Part shown: positions 26,050 to 34,643 of the stretch, piece after piece
Layout of the letters: every line of letters begins with the position of its first letter
Numbering within the stretch: the stretch's first letter is position 1
Source: Chitinophagaceae bacterium
GTDB lineage: Bacteria; Bacteroidota; Bacteroidia; Chitinophagales; Chitinophagaceae
Assembly (NCBI GenBank): GCA_947381435.1
Contig: CANCVE010000033.1
Span: 1 to 38,997 of the forward strand
DNA: 38,997 nucleotides
Direction of reading: 5' to 3'
Notes under the pieces: generated by a model
Seen by the model: the letters and a program-made list of their open reading frames with translations, nothing else
The model's database searches: none
Told to the model about the DNA's origin: nothing
Position numbers and translations under genes: made by a program

Positions 26050-28578
26050 CTACGCAGCAAACCTATCCAGATTAATGTAATCTTTTATATACACAGGTAT
26101 TACCTCTCTATATTTTGGGGCTACCTGCCTAAACTCTGCAATGGTAAGGGTTGGATTGGTTTGCAGGGCATTAAAGTCTTTGTTGGCAATAATTTGGCGA
26201 ATATCCTGATCTACAATATATGCCTTAAAAAAATGTTTCAGAACACGCAAATTCACCTCTTCATCGGGAGGATAGATGGAAATGAACTTATCAAATTCCT
26301 CATCCAACAATTCATCTTTGGATTTGAACTTGGGGATGATGCCAAATATCTTCTCCACCATTTCTCGTATGGAAATCTTCCGGTCGATTAGAGCAGCTTT
26401 ACGCAGTTTTTCTAAATTGAAATATTCATCCGACTTATCAAAAATTTCCTGTTGTATGTGGGTGATGATATGTTCCCAATTTCCTAGTTCCACATTTTTC
26501 TTTATGATGTCATCCATGCTAATGCGGTCTTCAAACTTTTTAAACAATTCCCTATCAATGCGCATCCCTTCTGCCCCTACTTGTCTTTCGTTTACTGTTA
26601 GTAGAGGGTCGGGGATGGTACTTGTATATTTATCAATATCTACCTCGCTACTTCCACCTTTTGCACTGGCTTTTTTGGGGTCGGTTAGCTTCAGCTTCTC
26701 ATCATAATTAAACTTCTCTTCAAAATATTCGCAATTGGCAAAGAAGTCGAATAGTTTAAAATGTTCCTTTTCGTGTTGTATCAGTTCTTCCTCGTTCAGC
26801 TCGTTTTTATGTTTAAACTCAAACGTATGCTTTCTGGTTCCTCTTCCTTTTATCTGTACAAAATCGGATGGGCTAAATATTGGGCGCATCATACAGATAT
26901 TCAATAAGTCGGGGCAATCATAGCCTGTAGTCATCATGCCCACCGTAACACAAACCCTTGTCTTGCTGGATTTATACCCTTCTAACCAATTGGTTTTACC
27001 GCTAAGGTTATTATTGGCAAAGTTGATGGTCATTTGTTGTGCATCCCCCACCTGCGATGTTACCTGAACGGCAAAGTCTGAGTTGTATTTATTAGGATAC
27101 CTCAGTTCGGCTATTTCGTTTAATAGTTCTGTTATTTTTCTTGCATGATTCTGGCTAACCGCAAAAATTATGGTCTTTCCTATTTCGTGGGTTATGGGAT
27201 CGAGCAGGGCTTTATCCAAGAAAGTTTGACAGAAAATTCTGTTTGTCTTCTCAGAGAAGAATTTCTTTTCAAAATCACGGGAAACAAAGGTTTCCGTTTC
27301 TTCTCCTTTTGTAGTAGGAACAACCACCGCATAACCCTTATCGGAAAGAAGCTGGGTGGTAATTTCAGTGCGGGCATCGATGGTAAATGGATTTTTTAGA
27401 AAGCCATCCTGAACACCATCTAGCAATGAATACCTAAATGTAGGCTCTCCACCTTCGCACCCAAAAGTGGCGTAGGTATCTCGCAGCATCCTTCTTTCAA
27501 TCTCTCTTGGGTCGTTGGTGTTTTCTTTGTCTGGGTCAACACCTTTCAGATAATCTTTCGGGGTAGCCGTTAAGCCTAATTTGTAACCAGAAAAATATTC
27601 GAAGACCGCCCTCGCGTTACCAGAAATGGAACGATGGGATTCATCAGAGATAATTAAATCAAAATCAGTAGGAGAAAATTCGTACCGATACTTATCGTAG
27701 TATAATAAGGATTGGATAGTGGTTACCACAATGTCTGCCTTACGCCAATCGCTTTTACGTTCCTTATAGATATAGGTAGTGTAATCGGGCTTTAGATAAT
27801 CCTTAAAAGCTTTCCATGCTTGGTCTTCCAGTTCTAGTCTATCAACCAAGAACAATACTCTTCTTGCATTTTGTGTTCGCAGAAATAATCGGATAACAGC
27901 CGCTGAAGTCAACGTTTTTCCTGTGCCCGTTGCCATTTCGAACAAGAAACGGTCTTTGCCTGCTGCAACTGCTTTCTGCAGTTCTTGAATGGCCTTTAAT
28001 TGATAATGCCGCAGAAATCGAAGTCCGTTAGTCCAAATAAAGTCTTTACTAGTTTCTGTGCTTCCATTCCATCCTGGTTTTTGCGCATAATCAGGCATTT
28101 GAACCGTAACGATATAATCGGAGGAAACGGATTCATTAACCAATGAAACTCTATCAGGATTAAAAGCTTTGATAGCACCAATTTCGTCGGGAGAAGGGAA
28201 TTTGAAAATAGGTTTCGGATTCCCCTTGGCTGTATCCCAAAAGAAATGAACAATACCATTAGAAAGGATTACATATTGCGCGCCGACAGTTTTGGCATAT
28301 TTTCTTGCCTGTTCCTTGGCTACCAAAGGGTGAAGACTTTCCTTTTTGGCTTCCAATACACAGATGGGTTTATTGTTGCTATCGACGAGTAAAAAGTCTA
28401 GAGAACCGTGTTTTGTTTTTTCGTAGTCATTGCCCCAATCATCAATTTCTGATTGGGTGATTTTTACATGATTTTCTAGAAGAATGTTTGCCTTACCTTT
28501 TTCATCATCAAAGAATCGCCATCCTGCTTCGGTAAGCAGTTGGTTTATTTTAATTCTTGCATGAGCTTCGTTCTTCAT
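26050..28578 (-). CDS. hsdR: Type I restriction endonuclease subunit R (HsdR, EcoEI-like)
   Basis: This 842-aa motor and nuclease subunit has an N-terminal PD-(D/E)XK domain with D61 (SLDFLLVD) and E76-x-K78 (VLEAKKES). A superfamily 2 helicase follows: Walker A ATGTGKT (216-222), motif II SDESH (about 311-315), LGLTATPKDY and motif VI KGRGTRKH. The C-terminal part (about 690-842) matches the EcoEI-type R C-terminal domain that docks to the methylase. All catalytic motifs are intact. It is first in the locus, with the methylase-specificity fusion downstream on the same strand. The 876 bp upstream is non-coding repeat DNA. Confidence 0.93.
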   Translation of the reverse strand: MKNEAHARIKINQLLTEAGWRFFDDEKGKANILLENHVKITQSEIDDWGNDYEKTKHGSLDFLLVDSNNKPICVLEAKKESLHPLVAKEQARKYAKTVGAQYVILSNGIVHFFWDTAKGNPKPIFKFPSPDEIGAIKAFNPDRVSLVNESVSSDYIVTVQMPDYAQKPGWNGSTETSKDFIWTNGLRFLRHYQLKAIQELQKAVAAGKDRFLFEMATGTGKTLTSAAVIRLFLRTQNARRVLFLVDRLELEDQAWKAFKDYLKPDYTTYIYKERKSDWRKADIVVTTIQSLLYYDKYRYEFSPTDFDLIISDESHRSISGNARAVFEYFSGYKLGLTATPKDYLKGVDPDKENTNDPREIERRMLRDTYATFGCEGGEPTFRYSLLDGVQDGFLKNPFTIDARTEITTQLLSDKGYAVVVPTTKGEETETFVSRDFEKKFFSEKTNRIFCQTFLDKALLDPITHEIGKTIIFAVSQNHARKITELLNEIAELRYPNKYNSDFAVQVTSQVGDAQQMTINFANNNLSGKTNWLEGYKSSKTRVCVTVGMMTTGYDCPDLLNICMMRPIFSPSDFVQIKGRGTRKHTFEFKHKNELNEEELIQHEKEHFKLFDFFANCEYFEEKFNYDEKLKLTDPKKASAKGGSSEVDIDKYTSTIPDPLLTVNERQVGAEGMRIDRELFKKFEDRISMDDIIKKNVELGNWEHIITHIQQEIFDKSDEYFNLEKLRKAALIDRKISIREMVEKIFGIIPKFKSKDELLDEEFDKFISIYPPDEEVNLRVLKHFFKAYIVDQDIRQIIANKDFNALQTNPTLTIAEFRQVAPKYREVIPVYIKDYINLDRFAA

Positions 28579-28767
28579 TTATATATCTTGTACTTTAGTA
28601 TAGTTGATTCTGGCTTAGAGCAAAGAATTGAAAAATAGCCTACATTTTTGAAATATAAAAAAGATAGATCTTTAACCATGTTGTAAAGAAAAGTGATTTA
28701 TTGATACAAAGCTATTAAAGTAGATAAAAGTTTTTAGGGTAGCGACATACTAGTTTTTTCGCTTTTA

Positions 28768-28787
28768 AGACGCATTAATGTGCGCCT
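28768..28787. repeat. AGACGCA palindrome copy
   Basis: AGACGCA (28768-28774) and TGCGCCT (28781-28787) pair with one mismatch around 6 bp. This is a degenerate member of the family that forms the rplO-secY terminator. It lies in an 876-bp non-coding stretch (28579-29454). Apart from this copy and the 21-bp array, I see nothing in that stretch. Confidence 0.5.
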
Positions 28788-29105
28788 TTACACCTGACTG
28801 GTAACAATAAACACAGATTACTCAATAGGAATCTACTATAATTAACACTACTGCAAACACAAGCTTTTACTTGATTTATTTGGCTTCAACGTAATATATT
28901 ATGTCTTCAGTCAAAAAAATCTGCTCAACAATTTGTCTTTATTGTGTTTGAAACTTTCGTGACGAGCCTATTTAGTAATTTGGGGTTTAAAAAAGGTGAC
29001 TGGGCTGAGTAAGATGCATATTTTAAGTAAAACTTGGCGTCTTTTGAGTAAAATATTTCTTTGTTAACCTAAATAATATTTCGTCTTAACCTTTTTATGC
29101 CTTAC

Positions 29106-29399
29106 TGTAACGGATTTACAAGTTATTGTAACCGATTTACACAACCTAGCATTCTATTTATATAAAAGAGTAATGCATTTATAGCAAACAGTAGTGGAAT
29201 TATATTAAAAAGTAACCGATTTACACCTCTCAGTAGCCGAATTATACCTAAAAGTAGCGGAGTAATACTAAAAAGTATCGCTGTTATACATCCTAGTAAC
29301 CCATTAATACTAAACAGTTGGACTTCTATACCACTTAGTAGCCAACTTATACCTTTCTGTAGATCAATTACAGTAAAATGTTGACCAATTACTATAAAC
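29106..29399. repeat. Tandem array, 21-bp period (array B, 14 units)
   Basis: Fourteen units start at 29106 and every 21 bp to 29379, without a single indel. Weaker units extend to about 29043 on the left and 29420 on the right. Typical units open with AGTARCCGA and continue TTATACC, while the rest drifts strongly. On the minus strand a 107-codon frame (29446-29123) reads through it as heptads of the form LL-x-x-I-x-x. A plus-strand frame is also open over most of it, so openness follows from the period and does not prove a gene. Confidence 0.85.
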
Positions 29400-29454
29400 C
29401 GTTTTGGTAATATTTTGGTTTTTGCGATTTTAACACTGTGGTACAATCAATAAT

Positions 29455-30147
29455 TTACATAGAAGAATCCTTACATGCTGTCAGAAAGGCTTTCCTAATT
29501 GATAAAGAAAAAGATTCATCATTACTTATTCGTTCTGGATGCCACTGAACTAGTAATAGCCAAGTCTTTCCTTCGGGTTGCTTGTATTCGAGGGCTTCTA
29601 CAATATTATTATCGGAAAAGGCGGTGGCACGAAGCTCCTCTCCTATTGTATCGGCAGATTGATGATGGGCAGAGTTTACTGTTCCTATATGTTGGTTTGT
29701 AATGGCGCTAATAAGGCTTCCCGAGATAATTGATATGTCATGGCGTTGGTCTTGCCCCTCTATTTTACCGTGTTTATTACTGCCTATAATGGTAGGAATA
29801 TCTACTATCAATGTGCCTCCAAAGTATACATTGGCAATCTGTAACCCACGACAAATGCCTAAAATAGGTTTACCCATACTGATGGCGGCGGCTATTACAC
29901 TCATCTCGAATGCATCTCTTTCTTCATCAATCTGATCTGCATCTAATACATCTAAATAGTTAGGTTTATTGTACAAGGCAGGATGTACATCGTGGCCTCC
30001 AGTGAGGATGATACCATCGCAAGAAGCAACTAAATCAAGATTATCCAATTTATAAGATAGACATTGAATAGTAATGTTGGTGCCTGCATTGGCTATCCAT
30101 TGCCTGTAGTCTTCATATTTCTTTGAGTCTGTAATACCTATTGTCAT
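29455..30147 (-). CDS. Class I glutamine amidotransferase-like hydrolase (peptidase C26)
   Basis: This 230-aa cytoplasmic enzyme resembles gamma-glutamyl-gamma-aminobutyrate hydrolases such as PuuD. The catalytic triad is visible: C99 in ILGICRGLQIANVYFGG, H203 and E205 in VQWHPE. The oxyanion strand GIILTGGHDVHPALY (about 45-59) and the SAHHQS segment (159-164) fit the family. It probably hydrolyses a gamma-glutamyl amide; the substrate is unknown and no putrescine genes are nearby. It stands alone, followed by array B and preceded by an AACCGCAAAG-type repeat fragment near 30197. Confidence 0.85.
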   Translation of the reverse strand: MTIGITDSKKYEDYRQWIANAGTNITIQCLSYKLDNLDLVASCDGIILTGGHDVHPALYNKPNYLDVLDADQIDEERDAFEMSVIAAAISMGKPILGICRGLQIANVYFGGTLIVDIPTIIGSNKHGKIEGQDQRHDISIISGSLISAITNQHIGTVNSAHHQSADTIGEELRATAFSDNNIVEALEYKQPEGKTWLLLVQWHPERISNDESFSLSIRKAFLTACKDSSM

Positions 30148-30297
30148 GCTGCAATTTATTGATTATATTGATTTGAATGCTTGGAATGAATTATTAACCG
30201 CAAAGTAGGCTAAGTATTTACGCAAAGAAGGGAGGACAAAAAGAAGCGATGGTGTATGGAGAAGAAAATTATTTGACTTCTACCCTACACCATCGCC

Positions 30298-30332
30298 TAA
30301 CCTAATAACTAACCACCAAAAACTAATAATTA
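30298..30332. repeat. Heptamer array at beta-barrel gene 3' end
   Basis: Five 7-bp units (for example ATAACTA and AAAACTA) run from 30298 to 30332 and overlap the stop codon of the adjacent minus-strand gene. Read in the sense direction of that gene the units are of the TTAGTTA type, with TAG triplets 7 bp apart at several positions. The middle unit is degenerate. Confidence 0.6.
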
Positions 30333-32780
30333 GTTTCCTCCTTTTATCCTTTTGCTTTCACTTTCTAATCCTGACTCTCTTTGGCGGGAGGCTTTTACTT
30401 GGCTATTACCAAATCTGTAGGTAAAGTTTAAACGTAGAGTTTGGCTTTCCCAACTTCCACCAGCATCTATTTTAAGTCCGCCAAAGTTGCTGTTTGCTTT
30501 CCATGGTGCGGTAAAGAAAATGTCTGTAGCACTTAACTTTAGTGAAGCCTTTTTATCCCAGAATTGTTTTTGTATTCCCAAATCTAAACCTCCTTGTGGC
30601 TTTGTCATCCAAGTTGCTCCCCAAACGCTTGGCCCATTATACCAACCACTCATTTCGGCGGAATAATCATGCCCTAGCGTAAAGGTATTTTGCAAATAAG
30701 CCCCATACATTGGTATTTCGGTGTGCACACTCTTTTGGTTTATATGCCCATCAAATATTTGATAGTTGTACCATAGGTTGGCATAGCCATTCCACCATTT
30801 TTTAATTGGCAACGGAGATCCTATGCTTAAGGTCATCATTTGTTGTATGGCCAAGTTTTGCTGCTGCACATAGGTTGCATTGCCAATGGTATCGGTAATC
30901 TGTGTAGCGTAATTAGTTACATAACTATAGCCAACAGTGGTATTTAAAAAACCCATTAAGGTGTGCGTTAACTCTAAGTTATCGGTATACTGTGGCTTCA
31001 AGAAAGCATTACCTTTTTCGTACGTTAACTCATCCAATTTGTTTTCGAATGGATTCAAATCTTGGTAAGAAGGTCTGTCTATTCTGCGGCTATATGTAAG
31101 GTTTAGCGAATGTTTCTTATTTACATTCCATGTTAGGGCTGCACTCGGAAACAAGTTTAGGTAATTGGTATCTACCACATTATCAGACTGCACTACCCCG
31201 TCTGCCCTATTTAGCTTTCCAATACTATGTGTTCTTTCTAAACGTAAACCTGTTTGAATACTCCATTTCGCACTCAATTGACGATTGTAATTAATGTAAG
31301 CGGCAGCGACTTCTTCGGTGTAAGAGAAACTATTACTCTTACTTGGGTCTTTAGTTTTTATGTTAGTTGTTGGATTAATCTTGAAGAAATCGAAGGTATT
31401 GTCAGTTTTTACATTAGAATATTTAGCACCAAAGCCAAGCTTACCTTTAAAGAAGTTCTTTTCGGCATCTACTTTAGCTGTATATATGTCAATATTAGTT
31501 GGCGTACTATTTCCATAAATATAAGTACTAAGTAAGCTATTGTCTTTTCTGTAATAATTATTAGGTTGAGTACTTGCGCCTGTTCCTTTGAAAGAGCCAT
31601 AATCAGCATCGGCATTTACTTCTGTACCACTAGTATCTGCAAAACGGTAGTTTAAGTTTATGTCCGTGTTTTCTCTGTGACCGGGTACATTATTGGAGGC
31701 AATTAGTTTTTTTACAAAGCTATCTACCGATGCTTTACCTGCGTAGATGATAGTGTTTGTAGTACTGGTAAACCTAGTTTTATCGTATCCATACCTTGCC
31801 ATTACACCAAGTGTATTTTTACTATCAATAAAATAATCGGCACCAGCTTTAATATTTACACTGGTATTATCGTTTGCATTGATGCTATGCTGATCGTAAA
31901 TGCTGTCTTTTTGGGTTCTGTAAAGATCTAGCGTGTTATTATGTTTACCAAAGCTACCACCCACATTTCCAAAGAGGTTAACCTTTTTATCACGATAATT
32001 CAAGTTTACAGAAGCATTTCCTTTTGGGGTAATCCCTTGCACAAAACCAATACTAGTAGAGCCATTAGTACCAAATTTCTTGTTCTTTTTTAGCCTGATA
32101 TTGATGATACCTGCATTGCCACTTGCATCATATTTTGCACTTGGGTTACTAATCATCTCGATAGCTTCAATGTCATTACTGCTGATGCTGCGCAGATAAG
32201 CCGCCAAATCTTTAGTATCTAGCTCCATCTTTTTGCCATCTACATATATTTTAACGCCATTCTTGCCTTTCATGCTGATGTTGTCGTTATTATCAACCTG
32301 AATGCCTGGGCTTTTTTGTAATAATTCCATACCATCGCTACCAGTTGCATTAATACTGCTTTCCACATTAAACACCATCTTATCGGCTTTTACCTCAATC
32401 ATTGGTTTGCGGGTACTCGTTACGGTTACTTCTTCCAGTTTGCCAGTTGCTACAACTAATGAAACTATGGTTGCCTGATAATTATCTTGTGCCGTTAAAT
32501 CGAACACAGGAGAATATTTTTTAGCAAATCCCAATGCATTATAACTCAATAAAAACTTACCAAGTGCATTGGTGGTTATTTCGAAATGACCATCGTTTTC
32601 AGATACACCTACTTTTATTAGGCTACTATCTTTTGCCTTTAATAGAGATACAGACACGCCTGCCAATCCCTTGCCTTTGTTATCTTGGACGATTCCCGTT
32701 ACTGTCTTTTTTGATTGCGCAAAACCTTGTGTTACCAGCAAGGATAATAGCATGGATGTAAAGTAAAAATACTTTTTCAT
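30330..32780 (-). CDS. TonB-dependent receptor-like outer-membrane beta-barrel protein
   Basis: This 816-aa protein has a Sec signal peptide (residues 1-21, ending QGFAQ). Residues 25-110 form a carboxypeptidase-D-like regulatory domain (KKTVTGIVQDNKGKGLAGVS). A plug-like region includes SINATGSDGMELLQKSPGIQ, VKIYVDGKKMEL and SAKYDASGNAGIINIRLKKN. The rest is the beta-barrel, closing with LRLNFTYRFGN and a short charged tail. This matches the Bacteroidota outer-membrane-protein beta-barrel family related to TonB receptors. A TonB box is not obvious and no SusD partner is adjacent, so the ligand is unknown. Upstream lie two repeat arrays. Confidence 0.88.
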   Translation of the reverse strand: MKKYFYFTSMLLSLLVTQGFAQSKKTVTGIVQDNKGKGLAGVSVSLLKAKDSSLIKVGVSENDGHFEITTNALGKFLLSYNALGFAKKYSPVFDLTAQDNYQATIVSLVVATGKLEEVTVTSTRKPMIEVKADKMVFNVESSINATGSDGMELLQKSPGIQVDNNDNISMKGKNGVKIYVDGKKMELDTKDLAAYLRSISSNDIEAIEMISNPSAKYDASGNAGIINIRLKKNKKFGTNGSTSIGFVQGITPKGNASVNLNYRDKKVNLFGNVGGSFGKHNNTLDLYRTQKDSIYDQHSINANDNTSVNIKAGADYFIDSKNTLGVMARYGYDKTRFTSTTNTIIYAGKASVDSFVKKLIASNNVPGHRENTDINLNYRFADTSGTEVNADADYGSFKGTGASTQPNNYYRKDNSLLSTYIYGNSTPTNIDIYTAKVDAEKNFFKGKLGFGAKYSNVKTDNTFDFFKINPTTNIKTKDPSKSNSFSYTEEVAAAYINYNRQLSAKWSIQTGLRLERTHSIGKLNRADGVVQSDNVVDTNYLNLFPSAALTWNVNKKHSLNLTYSRRIDRPSYQDLNPFENKLDELTYEKGNAFLKPQYTDNLELTHTLMGFLNTTVGYSYVTNYATQITDTIGNATYVQQQNLAIQQMMTLSIGSPLPIKKWWNGYANLWYNYQIFDGHINQKSVHTEIPMYGAYLQNTFTLGHDYSAEMSGWYNGPSVWGATWMTKPQGGLDLGIQKQFWDKKASLKLSATDIFFTAPWKANSNFGGLKIDAGGSWESQTLRLNFTYRFGNSQVKASRQRESGLESESKRIKGGN

Positions 32781-32880
32781 GAGCTTTAAATTTTGTGTTG
32801 TTGTAATTAATTTGAGTGCAAATTGCCTACTTTAAGCAAAAGAATGAAGATATAGTGGTTTAATGGCAAAATAGAATGTT

Positions 32881-32950
32881 TAATGATTAATGTTTAGGGA
32901 TTAGTGGTGAGTGTTAAGTTGTTAGCGGTTAGATGTTAGTGAGTAGCGAC
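32881..32950. repeat. Heptamer tandem array, ten units
   Basis: Ten exact 7-bp units fill 32881-32950, with forms such as TAATGAT, TAGTGGT and TAGCGGT. Eight of ten begin with TAA or TAG. It lies about 100 bp upstream of the beta-barrel gene start, in a 545-bp non-coding stretch (32781-33325) that also holds array C and the tsaD-proximal heptamers. Nothing else is visible there. Confidence 0.75.
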
Positions 32951-33046
32951 AAGAGATTTCGTTGGTTACAACTTACTGTGCTTTCTATCAGTTTTAAAGC
33001 AATTAAATATTGCAGATTTGGGTCATTTACGCAGCTAGGAAGAAGA

Positions 33047-33235
33047 TTCCCTCACTTGGTTCTAACATTTCCTCACTTGGTTTTAAGATTTCCTCACTTG
33101 GTTCTAACATTTCCTCACTTGGTTTTAAGATTCCCTTGCTTGGTTCTAACATTCCCTTGCTTGGTTTCAACATTCCCTTGCTTGGTTCTATCATTTCCTC
33201 ACTTGGTTCTAACATTTCCTTGCTTGGTTTTATCA
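33047..33235. repeat. Tandem array, 21-bp period (array C, 9 units)
   Basis: Nine units start at 33047 and every 21 bp, and a degenerate tenth starts at 33236. The unit core is CCTCACTTGGTT or CCTTGCTTGGTT. The 3' part is mostly CTAACA, but units 2 and 4 read TTAAGA, so units 1-4 form two 42-bp higher-order repeats. Less drift than arrays A and B suggests a younger array. Long frames are open on both strands because the period is a multiple of three. No spacer-repeat structure, so not CRISPR. Confidence 0.92.
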
Positions 33236-33286
33236 TTCCCTTAGCTGAGGAAATGGCAGAAACTAACGAATTAAAATTGAAAATAA

Positions 33287-33328
33287 ACTCATAACTGTTT
33301 ACTCCTTACTGCTAACTTTTCACTGTTA
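33287..33328. repeat. Heptamer array at tsaD 3' end
   Basis: Six 7-bp units (for example ACTCATA, ACTGTTT, ACTGCTA) end exactly on the tsaD stop codon (33326-33328). In the tsaD sense direction, stop triplets fall in all three frames within 40 nt of the stop. Confidence 0.7.
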
Positions 33329-34357
33329 CCACTCCGCCCTTGCACTCGGACTCGCCTCCAAACCTGCAAACTGTCCAGCCAAATATTTGTAGTGGGCAGT
33401 AATGGCTATCATGCCCGCGTTGTCTGTGCAGAATTGAAAAGCAGGGATAAATGTTTTCCAACCATGCTTTTTACCCATCTCGGTTAGTCCGGTGCGCAAA
33501 CCACTATTGGCACTCACGCCACCGGCAATGCAAACATTCTTAATGCCTGTTTGCTGTACAGCCTTCTTTAGCTTTTTGAGTAATATATTGATGATAGTAT
33601 ATTGTATAGAAGCACATAAATCGGCCTGATTGGCTTCGATAAATCCTGGTTCTTGCTTCTGAAGGAAATACAAGACTGAGGTTTTTAATCCGCTGAAGCT
33701 AAAGTTAAGTTCCGGCATCTGAGGCTCGGCAAACTTAAACGCCAATGGATTACCTTCTTTGGCATATTTATCTATCAATGGTCCACCGGGGTAAGGTATG
33801 CCCATTATTTTGGCACATTTATCAAAAGCCTCTCCTGCGGCATCATCTATTGTTTCGCCAATAACTTCCAGTTCCAACGGACTTTTAGCCAACACAATTT
33901 GGGTATGCCCACCACTAACGGTAAGGCACAGAAAAGGAAAGTCGGGTTTATTGTCTGTATCAATCAGGTTTGCCAATACATGAGCTTGCATGTGATGCAC
34001 GGCAATTAGAGGTTTATCCAATGCTAGTGCCACACTCTTTGCAAATTGCACCCCTACCAAAAGGCTACCGATCAATCCGGGAGATTGTGTAAAAGCAATG
34101 GCATCCAATTTATCCATTGTGGTATTTGCAGCATCCAAAGCCGCTTGCACCGTAGGAACAATGTTTTGCATGTGCGCCCTACTAGCCAATTCTGGTACTA
34201 CACCACCATACTTTTCATGCACTTTTTGCCCTGCAATAATGTTAGAAAGGATAACGCCATCCTTACATACCGCCACACTTGTATCATCGCAAGAAGATTC
34301 TATTGCAAGGATGGTGATGCCTTTGCCCCTTAAGGGATATTGTTCGTGATTGCTCAT
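33326..34357 (-). CDS. tsaD: tRNA threonylcarbamoyladenosine synthase subunit TsaD
   Basis: This is the ASKHA-fold subunit that transfers threonylcarbamoyl to A37 of ANN-reading tRNAs in the cytoplasm. The ATG at 34357 (MSNHEQYPLRGKGITIL) gives 343 aa; the open frame upstream shows no homology. Motifs are ILAIESSCDDTSVAV, GGVVPELASRAHM, the metal-binding HHMQAH, LTVSGGHTQIVLA, FSFSGLKTSVLYF and CIAGGVSANSGLR with a late CTDNAGMIA. Its partners TsaB and TsaE are not in the window. Repeat DNA flanks both sides. Confidence 0.95.
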   Translation of the reverse strand: MSNHEQYPLRGKGITILAIESSCDDTSVAVCKDGVILSNIIAGQKVHEKYGGVVPELASRAHMQNIVPTVQAALDAANTTMDKLDAIAFTQSPGLIGSLLVGVQFAKSVALALDKPLIAVHHMQAHVLANLIDTDNKPDFPFLCLTVSGGHTQIVLAKSPLELEVIGETIDDAAGEAFDKCAKIMGIPYPGGPLIDKYAKEGNPLAFKFAEPQMPELNFSFSGLKTSVLYFLQKQEPGFIEANQADLCASIQYTIINILLKKLKKAVQQTGIKNVCIAGGVSANSGLRTGLTEMGKKHGWKTFIPAFQFCTDNAGMIAITAHYKYLAGQFAGLEASPSARAEW

Positions 34358-34405
34358 ATTGGCTGCAAAGTAAAAGAGAAGGATTTTATTAGTTGATAAA
34401 AAATT

Positions 34406-34591
34406 AACCGCAAAGAACACGAAGGCATACCGCAGAGAAACACAAAAGATATACTTTGATTAGATTTAGCTTTTAGCTAAAAACTAATTGAATATAAACC
34501 TAAGTTTACTACTCTTCACTTCTAAGCTCTCAAAGAAACCAAAAGAATCTTTGTGCCTTCTTTGCGTAAATGCTTAGTGTTCTTTGCGGTT
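34406..34591. repeat. 186-bp element with 15-bp terminal inverted repeats
   Basis: AACCGCAAAGAACAC (34406-34420) is the exact reverse complement of 34577-34591. Inside, CACAAAAGAT and ATCTTTGTG also pair. It sits between the divergent tsaD and epimerase genes and carries no reading frame. It resembles a MITE or a folded dispersed repeat and shares word content with the element at 20017-20142. A half fragment AACCGCAAAG is also found near 30197. Confidence 0.7.
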
Positions 34592-34643
34592 ATTTTAAAA
34601 CTACTTTCCTGCAACTTGTATCTTGCAACCCAATTTTGCAACT

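Noticed and set aside
28707-28714. TAGCTTTG on the minus strand as a promoter for hsdR
   Set aside because: No -33 box at the right spacing, so the match may be chance.
33047-33235. CRISPR array
   Set aside because: Units follow directly with no spacers, the repeat is 21 bp, and no cas genes are near.
33010-33294. Long open frames on both strands across array C, with SLGSNI or PSEEML heptads
   Set aside because: A 21-bp period keeps any stop-free unit open in that frame for the whole array. Frames on both strands are equally open, so there is no evidence for a protein.
34358-34420. Extended N-terminus of TsaD
   Set aside because: The extra residues are hydrophobic without family similarity; the ATG at 34357 is close to the homologous start.
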